From RGIG4074 sp964459165 (GTDB lineage Bacteria > Bacillota > Clostridia > Christensenellales > Borkfalkiaceae), in assembly GCA_964459165.1 (NCBI GenBank), contig CAYWKM010000052.1, positions 1 to 10,375 of the forward strand: 10,375 bases of DNA, read 5' to 3'. Positions 1-7,602 of the stretch are shown here, piece after piece (within the stretch, counting starts at the first letter, position 1; each line of letters opens with the position of its first letter). Under the pieces are notes generated by a model. That model did no database searches, had not been told where the DNA came from, and saw only the letters and a list, made by a program, of their open reading frames with translations. The translations under genes were made by a program, and so were the position numbers.

Positions 1-31
1 TATTTGGGCGCTCCTTCGGCAAAAGAAACCG

Positions 32-60
32 TTTACTTTTTTTTTACGTTGTGCTATAAT
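32..60 (+). promoter_or_regulatory. Predicted sigma-A promoter of the recX-birA-lacZ-nnr operon
   Basis: A perfect -10 box TATAAT lies at 55-60 and is preceded by TGC at 52-54, which makes an extended -10 (TGnTATAAT). A TTTACT at 32-37 sits exactly 17 bases upstream and matches 4 of 6 bases of the TTGACA box. Transcription would start near position 67, giving a leader of about 24 bases before the recX GTG. No other good promoter was seen before nnr, so this one probably serves all four genes. The 30 bases upstream show nothing recognisable. Confidence 0.7.
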
Positions 61-90
61 GATTGAAAATTAGGCGGAGAGGGGGATCAA

Positions 91-711
91 GTGTCGGAAA
101 TTACGGATATCGCGCCGCAGGTAAAAGATAAGCTGCGTTGCAACGTCTATATCGATAACCGTTTCTGTTGCGGGTTAAAGTTGGAAACCGTTATGCGTTA
201 CCGTTTGAAGAAGGGAATGTCGATAACGGCGGAGCGCTTGAATGAAATTCAGTCGGAAAGCGAGAAGAGCGAGGCTCTTGAAAAAGCTTTAAATTATATT
301 TCCGTTTCGATGAAGACGGAGAGGGAAATTCGTTTTTACCTTCGAAAAAAAGGCTATCTTTCCGATATAGAGGATTACGTCGTCGAAAAAATGAAGGATT
401 ACGGCTATATCGACGACGTTTCATACGGCAGGCAGTATGCGGAGAGCGTATCGAAAAATAAAGGGAAAAAACTTATCGAGTTAAAGCTTCGGCAAAAGGG
501 GCTCGACGGGGAGTCGGCGAAAGCCGTCGTCGGCGAAATCGAAAACGAGGACGAGACTGCTTTTCGGATAGCGAATAAATATATGAGGAACAAAGATTTT
601 ACCAAAGAAAATTTATACAGGGCTTTTCAATACTTAATGGGAAAAGGTTTCGAATACGAAACGGCGAAAGCGGCCGTCTCAAAATTGGGGAGCGTCGATG
701 AAGATCTATAA
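91..711 (+). CDS. recX: RecX family regulatory protein
   Basis: RecX proteins bind the RecA filament in the cytoplasm and modulate (usually inhibit) recombination and SOS activity. The 206-residue product has the typical short N-terminal region (NVYIDNRF, then LKKGMSI at about 39-45) followed by helical three-helix repeats at about 65-200. The landmarks ALNYISVSMKTEREIRFYL, GYIDDVSYGRQYAES and KLRQKGLDGESA match the family pattern (repeat one ending LRKKGY, repeat two starting IDD..YA, repeat three with KG). The GTG start is supported by a purine-rich GGAGAGGGGG ending 5 bases upstream and by N-terminal family similarity beginning within the first ten residues. No recA is adjacent. It is first in its operon and overlaps birA by 14 bases, which suggests translational coupling. 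It looks intact. Confidence 0.88.
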   Translation: MSEITDIAPQVKDKLRCNVYIDNRFCCGLKLETVMRYRLKKGMSITAERLNEIQSESEKSEALEKALNYISVSMKTEREIRFYLRKKGYLSDIEDYVVEKMKDYGYIDDVSYGRQYAESVSKNKGKKLIELKLRQKGLDGESAKAVVGEIENEDETAFRIANKYMRNKDFTKENLYRAFQYLMGKGFEYETAKAAVSKLGSVDEDL

Positions 712-1396
712 CTTCGACAGGATCGATTCGACGAACGATTTTGCCGAGCGGATTAAAGCGCGCGGGGAAGACGCCGTCATTTCCGCCCGCGAGCAGACGA
801 ACGGTCACGGATCCAAAGGAAGGACGTTTGTTTCGTCAAAGGGGGGGCTATACATCACAAAGCTGAGCTTTTACGACGATTTCCCCGCTTCCCGCGTATT
901 TGAAATTATGGTAAACGCCTCCGTTTCGGTATGCCGCACGTTGGAAGCGTTCGGGCTGCATCCCGAAATCAAATGGCCGAACGATATCTACGCGAACGGA
1001 AAAAAAATATGCGGCATATCGATCAACAATACCTTTTCGGGGGATAAAATTTCCTCCTCCGTCGTGGGAATCGGAGTGAATATCGAAAACGAATTTCCCG
1101 ACGAATTAAAGGAGATCGCCGTTAATATGAGGCAGGCGGGAGCGAAAGGATACGCCTTTGAAAAAGTGCGAGACGCGCTGACGGATAACTTACGGAAAAA
1201 TTTTACGCTCGAAGAGTATAAAAAATACATCCGCTTCTTGGGAAGAAATATCTTTCTCATCGAAGGGAACGTCAAAAAAGAAGTAATCGCCTATGAAATC
1301 GACGAGATCGGCAGGCTTTTGGTGAAAGAGGACGATCGAATCAGAAGCGTTGCGGCGGCGGAGGTTTCTCTTCGCTTTGAGCCCAAAGGTTTGTAA
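698..1396 (+). CDS. birA: Biotin--[acetyl-CoA-carboxylase] ligase, catalytic domain only
   Basis: This enzyme activates biotin with ATP to biotinyl-AMP and transfers it to a lysine of biotin-carrier proteins such as AccB. At 232 residues it begins directly with the catalytic core (IDSTND at 9-14) and has no N-terminal helix-turn-helix, so it cannot be a DNA-binding biotin repressor of the E. coli type. The biotin-site motif KWPNDI is at 92-97, KKICGI at 102-107 and the VVGIGVNI strand at 122-129. A short SH3-like C-terminal part follows and ends AAAEVSLRF. The biotinyl-AMP loop reads GHGSKGR (36-42) where E. coli has GRGRRGR, so two of its arginines are replaced. The ATG overlaps the end of recX and has GGGGAG five bases upstream, so the two are probably co-translated. 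Confidence 0.9.
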   Translation: MKIYNFDRIDSTNDFAERIKARGEDAVISAREQTNGHGSKGRTFVSSKGGLYITKLSFYDDFPASRVFEIMVNASVSVCRTLEAFGLHPEIKWPNDIYANGKKICGISINNTFSGDKISSSVVGIGVNIENEFPDELKEIAVNMRQAGAKGYAFEKVRDALTDNLRKNFTLEEYKKYIRFLGRNIFLIEGNVKKEVIAYEIDEIGRLLVKEDDRIRSVAAAEVSLRFEPKGL

Positions 1397-1417
1397 AAAG
1401 ATCAAAGACAATAAAAC

Positions 1418-1430
1418 GGAGGAAAGGAGG
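1418..1430 (+). promoter_or_regulatory. Doubled Shine-Dalgarno before the beta-galactosidase
   Basis: Two GGAGG cores lie in tandem at 1418-1422 and 1426-1430. The second forms AAAGGAGG, seven bases before the ATG at 1438. This is the strongest ribosome-binding site in the window. It lies in the only real gap (41 bases) between genes of the operon and suggests that the beta-galactosidase is translated at a higher rate than its neighbours. No promoter was seen in the gap. Confidence 0.75.
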
Positions 1431-1437
1431 AAATTTT

Positions 1438-4167
1438 ATGAAATTAGATTATCAATATAAAAAAGTCTTACAGGTGAACGCGCTCCCGTCGAGAGCGTAT
1501 TATAAAATAGAAAACAATCCCGCCGTATTCCTTACCAAATGGAAATTTTCCTACTTTGAAGAGGATAACGGACAACTCGAAAGCGTTCGGCCCGAATTTG
1601 ATATCGCCACGCCCTCCTGCTGGGAAACGCTCGGCTTCGGTTCTCATCAGTACACCAATATCAAGTATCCCTTTCCTTATTGTCCTCCTTATATCTTAAA
1701 GAAAAATCCCTGCGGCGTATACGTCGCCTCTTATACCGTCGTGGAAAAGACGGGCAAATACTATATCGATTTCGACGGGGTCGACAGCTGCTTTTATCTG
1801 TTTGTAAACGGCTCTTTCGTCGGTTATTCCTCCGTTTCGCATTCTCCTGCGGAGTTCGATATCACAGAAAGCGTTCAGGAGGGTGAAAACGAAATAAGAG
1901 CGATCGTTTTTAAATTCAATTTCGGTTCTTATCTCGAAGATCAGGATAAATTTCGCATGAGCGGCATTTTTCGCGACGTATACATTTTGAACCGTCCGGA
2001 GGGACACCTCTTCGACTATACCGTTAAGACGGACGTAACGGAGGACGGCGGAGTCGTCTCTTTCGAGGGGGATAAGGATTGCTCGATCACCCTCTCCTAC
2101 GACGGAGTCGAGATCGATAGAAAAGCGGGGAAAAGAGCATATTTTTCCCTCCCGAATCCTCTTCTCTGGTCGGCGGAAGAGCCGAATCTTTACGATTTAT
2201 TGATCGAATGTAAGGGTGAAATCATCATAGAACGAGTGGGAATACGCAAGATAGAAATAAAGGGCAACGTCCTTCTCTTGAACGGAAAGCCGATAAAATT
2301 TCGCGGCGTAAATCGGCATTCCATGACGGTAAACGGTTTTGCCGAAAGCGCGTTCGACGTCGAAAGGGATATCCTTTTGATCAAGCAAATGAACGCCAAC
2401 GCCGTAAGAACCTCTCATTATCCGCCGCATCCTTATTTTACCCGCCGTTGCGACGAAGAGGGTATTTATGTTTTGGAGGAGGCGGACGTCGAATGTCACG
2501 GCGTATGTTCGCAACGCAATTTTAAAGACGCGGATCGATACGTCGATGAGCTTGCGGAGAGCGATGATTACGCGGAGAGCTTTCTCCATCGCGTTCAGCG
2601 TATGTATGAAAGGGATAAAAATCGTCAGTGCGTCGTCATATGGTCGCTCGGAAACGAAAGCGGTTGGGGAAAAAATCTCGTAAACGGCGCAAGATGGTTG
2701 CACGAGAGAGACGATCGTCCCGTGCATTACGAGGGAGCGTTCAACCTTTGGGAACAGCGTTATCGCGACTGCGGCGAGCTGGATTTGTATTCGCGTATGT
2801 ACCCCTCGAAAGACTGGATGATATCGTTTGGAAAAGAGGCGGACAAGCCGCTTGTTCTCTGCGAGTATACGCACGCCATGGGCAATTCTTGCGGCGATAT
2901 CAAAGATTATTGGGATATCATTGATTCAAGCGACGTCTTTTGCGGCGCGTTCGTTTGGGAATGGTGCTCGCACAGTATTATCGACGGGGATAAAGTCCTT
3001 TACGGCGGCGATTTTAAGGATTATCCGAACGACAACAATTTTTGCATGGACGGTATCGTTACGACCGATCGCAAATGCAATCCCGAATATTATCAGATAC
3101 AAGAAGTTTATTCCCCCGTCACGGTGACGGAAGAAGGGGGGAATCTCTATATCGTCAACCGCAATTCTTTCGTTTCCCTTGCGGACGTGTCCTGCGTCTG
3201 TACGGTGGAAAGGGACGGAAAGGAAATTTATCGGACAAAGATCAAAGTGGACGATATCCCCCCTTCCTCCCGCAAGAAGGTAAAACTCACGATGCCGAAA
3301 ATCAGCGGTTACGTCACCCTCAATTTTATGTTTTTTAAAAACGGCGCTCGGATGGCGACTCGCCAGATCGTCTTAAACGACGTTTATGAAGGAAGGGAAA
3401 GTTCGTTTTTCCTCGACGCTCCCTTAACCGTCCGCGATTTGAAGGTGAATATGTACCGTCCGGTTACGGATAACGACGCTTATATCAAAGAAGAATGGCT
3501 CGATTACGGATTGGATCGCGCAGAGATTTTTATCACCGAGGAGAACGGCGAGGAATATAAGGGAAAAATCGTCTCCGATTATCTTCAACCGATCGGCGAC
3601 GTTACGATAAAAATTCGTCATTCCGAAAGCGGCGTTCGGATTACGACGGAAGTCGAGTTGTCCGAACACGTAAAATCTCTTCCTCGCTTCGGCTATACGT
3701 TCGCCTTCGATAAGAGCTTTCGACAAGTCGTTTATTTCGGAAGAGGGGAAAACGAAGCCTACGAGGATAGAAAGCTTTCCGCTCCGATCGGTTTCTATCG
3801 CGCGGAAGCCGATTCGATGAATTATATGTATCCGAAGCCGCAGGAGAGCGGTTCTCACGTCGATTCGCGGTTTGTTTGCGTTTCCGACGGTGAAACGGGC
3901 TATATGTTCGACAGCGATAAAAATTTTTCCTTTCAGGTGACCGAATACCGCCCGCAGGATTATCGCCCTCACGCATATGAAATGGCGAAAGGGGATAAGA
4001 TCTATGTAAACGTCGATTACCGTATGTCGGGACTCGGGTCTAATTCCTGCGGCCCTCGCATCGATGAAAAATATCTGATTACCGAACGTCGTTTCTCGTT
4101 TACCTTTAACGTCAAAAAGTATAAAGAGGGACTCGACCTCTTTAAGATACACAGGAGTTCGTTATGA
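1438..4167 (+). CDS. lacZ: Glycoside hydrolase family 2 beta-galactosidase (LacZ type)
   Basis: It is predicted to hydrolyse terminal beta-galactosides. There is no signal peptide, so it acts in the cytoplasm on imported sugars. Domain order follows LacZ: an N-terminal jelly roll (about 50-185, with DGVDSCFYLFVNG and FRMSGIFRDVYI), an immunoglobulin-like domain (about 186-275), a TIM barrel (about 276-555) and a Bgal-small-type C-terminal domain marked by RPVTDND, YFGRGENEAYEDRK and GLGSNSCGP. The expected acid/base is Glu407 in SLGNESGWG, and the expected nucleophile is Glu476 in VLCEYTHAMGNS. NAVRTSHYPPHPYF (321-334) is the GH2 signature region. At 909 residues it is somewhat shorter than the 1023-residue E. 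coli LacZ but complete at both ends. No sugar transporter or sugar regulator is adjacent. Its stop overlaps the nnr ATG (ATGA). True substrate preference within GH2 cannot be read from the sequence. Confidence 0.93.
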   Translation: MKLDYQYKKVLQVNALPSRAYYKIENNPAVFLTKWKFSYFEEDNGQLESVRPEFDIATPSCWETLGFGSHQYTNIKYPFPYCPPYILKKNPCGVYVASYTVVEKTGKYYIDFDGVDSCFYLFVNGSFVGYSSVSHSPAEFDITESVQEGENEIRAIVFKFNFGSYLEDQDKFRMSGIFRDVYILNRPEGHLFDYTVKTDVTEDGGVVSFEGDKDCSITLSYDGVEIDRKAGKRAYFSLPNPLLWSAEEPNLYDLLIECKGEIIIERVGIRKIEIKGNVLLLNGKPIKFRGVNRHSMTVNGFAESAFDVERDILLIKQMNANAVRTSHYPPHPYFTRRCDEEGIYVLEEADVECHGVCSQRNFKDADRYVDELAESDDYAESFLHRVQRMYERDKNRQCVVIWSLGNESGWGKNLVNGARWLHERDDRPVHYEGAFNLWEQRYRDCGELDLYSRMYPSKDWMISFGKEADKPLVLCEYTHAMGNSCGDIKDYWDIIDSSDVFCGAFVWEWCSHSIIDGDKVLYGGDFKDYPNDNNFCMDGIVTTDRKCNPEYYQIQEVYSPVTVTEEGGNLYIVNRNSFVSLADVSCVCTVERDGKEIYRTKIKVDDIPPSSRKKVKLTMPKISGYVTLNFMFFKNGARMATRQIVLNDVYEGRESSFFLDAPLTVRDLKVNMYRPVTDNDAYIKEEWLDYGLDRAEIFITEENGEEYKGKIVSDYLQPIGDVTIKIRHSESGVRITTEVELSEHVKSLPRFGYTFAFDKSFRQVVYFGRGENEAYEDRKLSAPIGFYRAEADSMNYMYPKPQESGSHVDSRFVCVSDGETGYMFDSDKNFSFQVTEYRPQDYRPHAYEMAKGDKIYVNVDYRMSGLGSNSCGPRIDEKYLITERRFSFTFNVKKYKEGLDLFKIHRSSL

Positions 4168-5651
4168 TTCGCACGTTGACCAATGAGGAAATGCGCCTTG
4201 CCGACAGGCATACGATCGACGATTTGGGCGTTCCCTCGCTCGTTTTGATGGAGCGCGCCGGAAGGGCGATCGCAGACGAGGCGGAGAGGGTCTTAAAGAC
4301 GCTTTCCGATTCAAGAATTATCGTCGTATGCGGCGGCGGAAACAACGGCGGCGACGGTTTTGTCGCGGCGAGAACTCTTTTTGAGAGAGGCTGCGACGTA
4401 ACCGTCGTGTGCTTCGCTTCAAATTTTTCCGAGGATTGCCGTGCGGTCGCCTCGCTCTACGACGGAAAAATTCTTCCCGACTTTCCCGAGGAAGGCGCGG
4501 GCATGGTGATCGATTGTCTTTTCGGCACGGGCATATCGAGGAACGTGGAGGGGAAGAACGCCGAAATCATCGAAAAAATAAACGAAACCTCCGCCTTCGT
4601 CCTTTCCGCCGATATTCCCAGCGGGCTCAACGGGAGCAACGGCAAAATAATGGGAACCGCCGTCCGCGCCGATATGACCGTGACGATCGCCGAGATGAAG
4701 CAGGGGCTCGTTTTAAACGACGGGAGGGATTGTTGCGGCAGGATTGTCCGCGCCGATATCGGCATTCTTCCCGCGGGGGAAATCGCCTCTTATATCGTCG
4801 AAGAGGAAGACGTTAAAAAGCTTTTCCCTTTCAGAAAGAGCAATTCCAATAAAGGATCCTACGGAAAAGCGGCGATCATCGCGGGGAGCGCGCTCTATTC
4901 GGGCGCCGCGCTCTTAGCGGCAAAGGCTTGCTTGCGGACGGGCGCCGGCTACACCGTGCTCTGCGTTCCGCACACGCCGGCTTCCTCCTTCGTCGGCTTG
5001 CTGCCCGAGGTTTTGTTAAAGGAGTTTTCCGGCGCGGATTTCCATGAGTTCGACGAGGAAGAATTGAACGGACTCCTCCCTTTCCCCTGTATCGCAATCG
5101 GACCCGGCTGCGGCGCAACGGAAGAGATTTATAAGACGACCGAGTGGCTTTTAAAGCATTATACGGGAACGCTCGTCGTCGACGCGGACGCGCTCAACGC
5201 GCTCGCAAAGTTCGGCGTTTCCGTTTTGGGCGAGAAAACGTGCGAGGTCGTTCTTACGCCGCACGTAAAAGAGTTTTCCCGCCTGACGAAAAAGACGGTC
5301 GCGCAGATCGTCGAGGACGGCGTTCGTATCGCAAAGGAGTTCGCCCGCGAATACAGGGCGACGGTTCTTTTAAAAAGCAATACGAGCGTCGTTGTCGATT
5401 CCGACAGAGCGGCGTTCGTAACGGAGGGCACGCCCGCTCTCGCCAAAGGAGGCAGCGGCGACGTTCTTTCGGGAATGCTCGCTTCCCTCCTCGCGCAAAA
5501 AAAGCCGCTCTTTGAAGCGGCGTACGGGGCGAGCTTTCTCTTGGGACGGGCGGCGGCTCTCGCCGAAAGGGAAACGTCCGAATATTCCGTCGTCGCTTCG
5601 GACGTTATCGACCATATCGGAAGGGCGATTGCGTCGATCCGTAGCCGTTAA
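4164..5651 (+). CDS. nnr: Bifunctional NAD(P)H-hydrate epimerase / ADP-dependent NAD(P)H-hydrate dehydratase
   Basis: This metabolite-repair enzyme restores NADH and NADPH that have been damaged by hydration. The N-terminal YjeF_N epimerase domain (about 1-205) interconverts the R and S hydrates. The C-terminal ribokinase-like domain (about 215-495) dehydrates the S form with ADP. Epimerase landmarks are VVCGGGNNGGDGFVAAR (54-70), IDCLFGTG (116-123) and ADIPSGL (149-155). Dehydratase landmarks are GSYGKAAIIAGS (231-242), VVDADALNAL (338-347), LTPHVKEFSRL (364-374) and KGGSGDVLSGMLAS (428-441), with the likely catalytic Asp at 432. The length of 495 matches full-length bacterial fusions. The ATG overlaps the lacZ stop and AGGAG lies six bases upstream, so translation is probably coupled. 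Its stop codon overlaps that of the convergent membrane-protein gene. Confidence 0.95.
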   Translation: MIRTLTNEEMRLADRHTIDDLGVPSLVLMERAGRAIADEAERVLKTLSDSRIIVVCGGGNNGGDGFVAARTLFERGCDVTVVCFASNFSEDCRAVASLYDGKILPDFPEEGAGMVIDCLFGTGISRNVEGKNAEIIEKINETSAFVLSADIPSGLNGSNGKIMGTAVRADMTVTIAEMKQGLVLNDGRDCCGRIVRADIGILPAGEIASYIVEEEDVKKLFPFRKSNSNKGSYGKAAIIAGSALYSGAALLAAKACLRTGAGYTVLCVPHTPASSFVGLLPEVLLKEFSGADFHEFDEEELNGLLPFPCIAIGPGCGATEEIYKTTEWLLKHYTGTLVVDADALNALAKFGVSVLGEKTCEVVLTPHVKEFSRLTKKTVAQIVEDGVRIAKEFAREYRATVLLKSNTSVVVDSDRAAFVTEGTPALAKGGSGDVLSGMLASLLAQKKPLFEAAYGASFLLGRAAALAERETSEYSVVASDVIDHIGRAIASIRSR

Positions 5652-6403
5652 ATTTTCTTTTCATAGCCGAATAAGCGTACGAAGAGCGCGGCTATCGTCA
5701 GGACGCTTCCGCTTATCATGTAATACAAGGGGAAAAAGGTGAACAAGCTTAAAATCAGAAGTCCCGTACCGCATAAAAAGAAGGGGCGACTGTTCGCCTT
5801 GGCAAAATATATTTTCAGGCGGTCGGAAAACGTTCTCTTCGTATACTCTTCGCAGAGATATTTTTCCGGCAAAAGTCCCGCTTTCTTTGCGTTCAGGTAT
5901 ACGTTTGCGCCGTAGACGACGGAGATGTGCAGTCTTGCGCACAGATTCTTGGCTTCGGGCGATAAATCGTTACACCATACGGTGATCTTGTCTCTTTGAA
6001 ACCTTTTCAGAATATACGCAACGTCGTCGGCGGAAGCCGGTTGCATGGTAAAGAGGGGAACGATGCGTTCGTTCCGATAGACGAGCGTGGAAGCGGATAT
6101 CTGATACGGATCGCCGCAGAGGCTCTTCATCAGGGACAGAACGTATCCTTCTTCGGAGAGCGTCAAATGCAGCATCAGCTTGTTTTTCGTCTCCTCATCC
6201 TTTCCTTTCAGATTTCTCCGCTCCATCGCGGAGAACAGCAAGAGGTAAACGCCTCCGGACGCGGCGGCTGCCGCAAATACGGCCAAAAGGGCGGCGATCG
6301 GCGTTTTTACGCCGAAATAGCGCAGGAAGCAGAGGACGATAAGTCCTACCGAAAAGAATGTAAAAATCGTATCGAAAACAACGGAAAGCAAAGTTTTTTT
6401 CAT
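5648..6403 (-). CDS. Conserved-looking four-helix membrane protein with cytoplasmic domain (possible inactive endonuclease-like fold)
   Basis: I do not recognise this family with certainty. The 251-residue product has two hydrophobic helices at about 7-28 and 34-58, a soluble stretch of about 147 residues (59-205), and two more helices at about 207-225 and 226-245, followed by a charged tail. The soluble part ends in alternating strand/helix segments, including KITVWCNDLSPEAKNLCARL and ISVVYGANVYL. These resemble the last half of Mrr-like restriction-endonuclease folds (strand, 'f..eA...A', strand, 'dg..L'), but no catalytic D/E-x-K pair is visible. The ATG at 6403 (MKKTLL) was chosen over an upstream TTG at 6433 because a Lys-rich start before the first helix is typical. 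Neither has a Shine-Dalgarno. The gene is convergent with nnr and divergent from nadD-yqeK. Confidence 0.72.
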   Translation of the reverse strand: MKKTLLSVVFDTIFTFFSVGLIVLCFLRYFGVKTPIAALLAVFAAAAASGGVYLLLFSAMERRNLKGKDEETKNKLMLHLTLSEEGYVLSLMKSLCGDPYQISASTLVYRNERIVPLFTMQPASADDVAYILKRFQRDKITVWCNDLSPEAKNLCARLHISVVYGANVYLNAKKAGLLPEKYLCEEYTKRTFSDRLKIYFAKANSRPFFLCGTGLLILSLFTFFPLYYMISGSVLTIAALFVRLFGYEKKI

Positions 6404-6426
6404 ACGTTGATTTTTGACCGAATATC

Positions 6427-6455
6427 TTGTCAAAAAATAAAAAATATTGTATAAT
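6427..6455 (+). promoter_or_regulatory. Consensus sigma-A promoter giving a leaderless nadD-yqeK mRNA
   Basis: TTGTCA (6427-6432, 5 of 6 matches to the -35 box) and TATAAT (6450-6455, perfect -10) are separated by exactly 17 bases. Only seven bases lie between the -10 box and the ATG at 6463, so the predicted transcription start (6462-6463) coincides with the start codon. The -35 box also forms a TTGACA on the opposite strand (6433 down to 6428), but no -10 follows it at the right distance. Confidence 0.78.
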
Positions 6456-6462
6456 AAGAACT

Positions 6463-7602
6463 ATGAAAGTCGGAATTTTAGGCGGATCCTTCGATCCCGT
6501 TCATAACGAACATCTCGCAATTGCAAAGGCGGCCGCCTCGCAATTAGGGCTCGATAAGCTTATCGTCGTGCCCGCCTTTATTCCTCCTCATAAGCAGGGG
6601 AAGAGGCTGACTTCGTCGGAGGACAGAACGGCTATGCTGTCTCTCGCTTTTGAGGATTTTCCCTTGGCGGAGATCGGCGATTATGAAATTTCGTCGGGCG
6701 GAACGAGCTATTCCTATCTGACGTGCCGACATTATAAAGAGCTTTATCCCGAAGCGGAAATATTCTTTATCATCGGCATGGATATGCTTGTCAATTTTTT
6801 CCATTGGAAAAATCCGGAGGATATTCTTTCAAACGTAACCCTTGCGGCGTGCGGCAGAGACGAGGGAAAAGGAACGCCCGAAGAATACGAGGAGAGGTTT
6901 TTTTCCCGTTTTGGAAAGCGATTCGTCCGCGTTCGTTACGACGGACAGAACGTCTCTTCTACGCAGGTTCGCGTCCTCGCGCGGATCGGGGAAGACGTCT
7001 CGTCGCTCGTGCCGCGTAAAGTCGCCTCTTATATCGAGGAAAGAAAGCTCTATTTGATTCCCTGCGCCGATCGGGCGTTCTCTCTTGAAAAGCGTTCGAG
7101 GGCGGAGCACAGCAAACGGGTGGCTTTTCTGGCGGGCATGACGGCGGGAAAGTATCGTATCGACGAATATTCCGCCGTCCTCGCGGGCGTCTTGCACGAC
7201 GTGGCGAAAAATCTGCCGGACGATTCCCCTTATTTAGAGGGCTTCGCGTTTCCCAAAGGGGTTCCCTCGCCCGTCATGCACCAATATACGGGCGCGTATG
7301 TGGCGGAAAACGTCTTCGGGATTCACGACGAAGACGTGTTGAACGCCATACGTTATCATACCACGGGGAGAAGAAATATGTCTCCGCTCGAAAAGCTGAT
7401 ATATCTCTCGGATATGTTAGAGAGCGGAAGAGACTTTCCGGACGTGGAAAAGCTTCGGGGGTATCTGAATCAAGACCTCGACGAATGTATGTATGAATGC
7501 CTGAAACATCAGGTAGATTATTTAAAGACGACGGGGGCGGTTATCGATCCGATAACGCTTTCCGTTTATGAAGAATATAAAGAAAAGAGGAGTATCGTAT
7601 GA
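6463..7602 (+). CDS. nadD-yqeK: Fused nicotinate-nucleotide adenylyltransferase and HD-domain Ap4A hydrolase (NadD-YqeK)
   Basis: Residues 1 to about 197 form NadD, which adenylylates nicotinate mononucleotide to deamido-NAD in NAD synthesis. Evidence is GGSFDPVHNEHL (7-18), IPPHK (40-44) and NVSSTQVR (163-170). Residues from about 204 to 379 form a YqeK-type HD phosphohydrolase, known in Bacillus to split diadenosine tetraphosphate into two ADP. Metal ligands are visible as His216, His245-Asp246 (GVLHDVAKN), His273, His299 and Asp317 (LSDMLESGRDFP). The linker is only a few residues, with no stop or start between the domains. In many Firmicutes these are separate adjacent genes; fusions are known elsewhere, notably in mollicutes. 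The NadD HxGH motif here reads HNEH, with Glu for Gly. There is no Shine-Dalgarno, which fits leaderless translation from the promoter just upstream. An in-frame TTG at 6427 was rejected because it lies in the -35 box. Confidence 0.92.
   Translation: MKVGILGGSFDPVHNEHLAIAKAAASQLGLDKLIVVPAFIPPHKQGKRLTSSEDRTAMLSLAFEDFPLAEIGDYEISSGGTSYSYLTCRHYKELYPEAEIFFIIGMDMLVNFFHWKNPEDILSNVTLAACGRDEGKGTPEEYEERFFSRFGKRFVRVRYDGQNVSSTQVRVLARIGEDVSSLVPRKVASYIEERKLYLIPCADRAFSLEKRSRAEHSKRVAFLAGMTAGKYRIDEYSAVLAGVLHDVAKNLPDDSPYLEGFAFPKGVPSPVMHQYTGAYVAENVFGIHDEDVLNAIRYHTTGRRNMSPLEKLIYLSDMLESGRDFPDVEKLRGYLNQDLDECMYECLKHQVDYLKTTGAVIDPITLSVYEEYKEKRSIV

Noticed and set aside
2197..2874. 225-codon open frame antisense to the beta-galactosidase
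   Set aside because: It lies wholly opposite the conserved catalytic barrel, has no recognisable motif or ribosome site, and is explained by codon bias of the real gene.
3424..4152. 242-codon open frame antisense to the end of the beta-galactosidase
   Set aside because: It mirrors the C-terminal domain coding strand, with no family motifs and no own promoter or ribosome site seen.
6404..6433. TTG start at 6433 for the minus-strand membrane protein
   Set aside because: It would add ten residues without hydrophobic or family character and has no Shine-Dalgarno. The ATG at 6403 gives a typical MKK start before the first helix.
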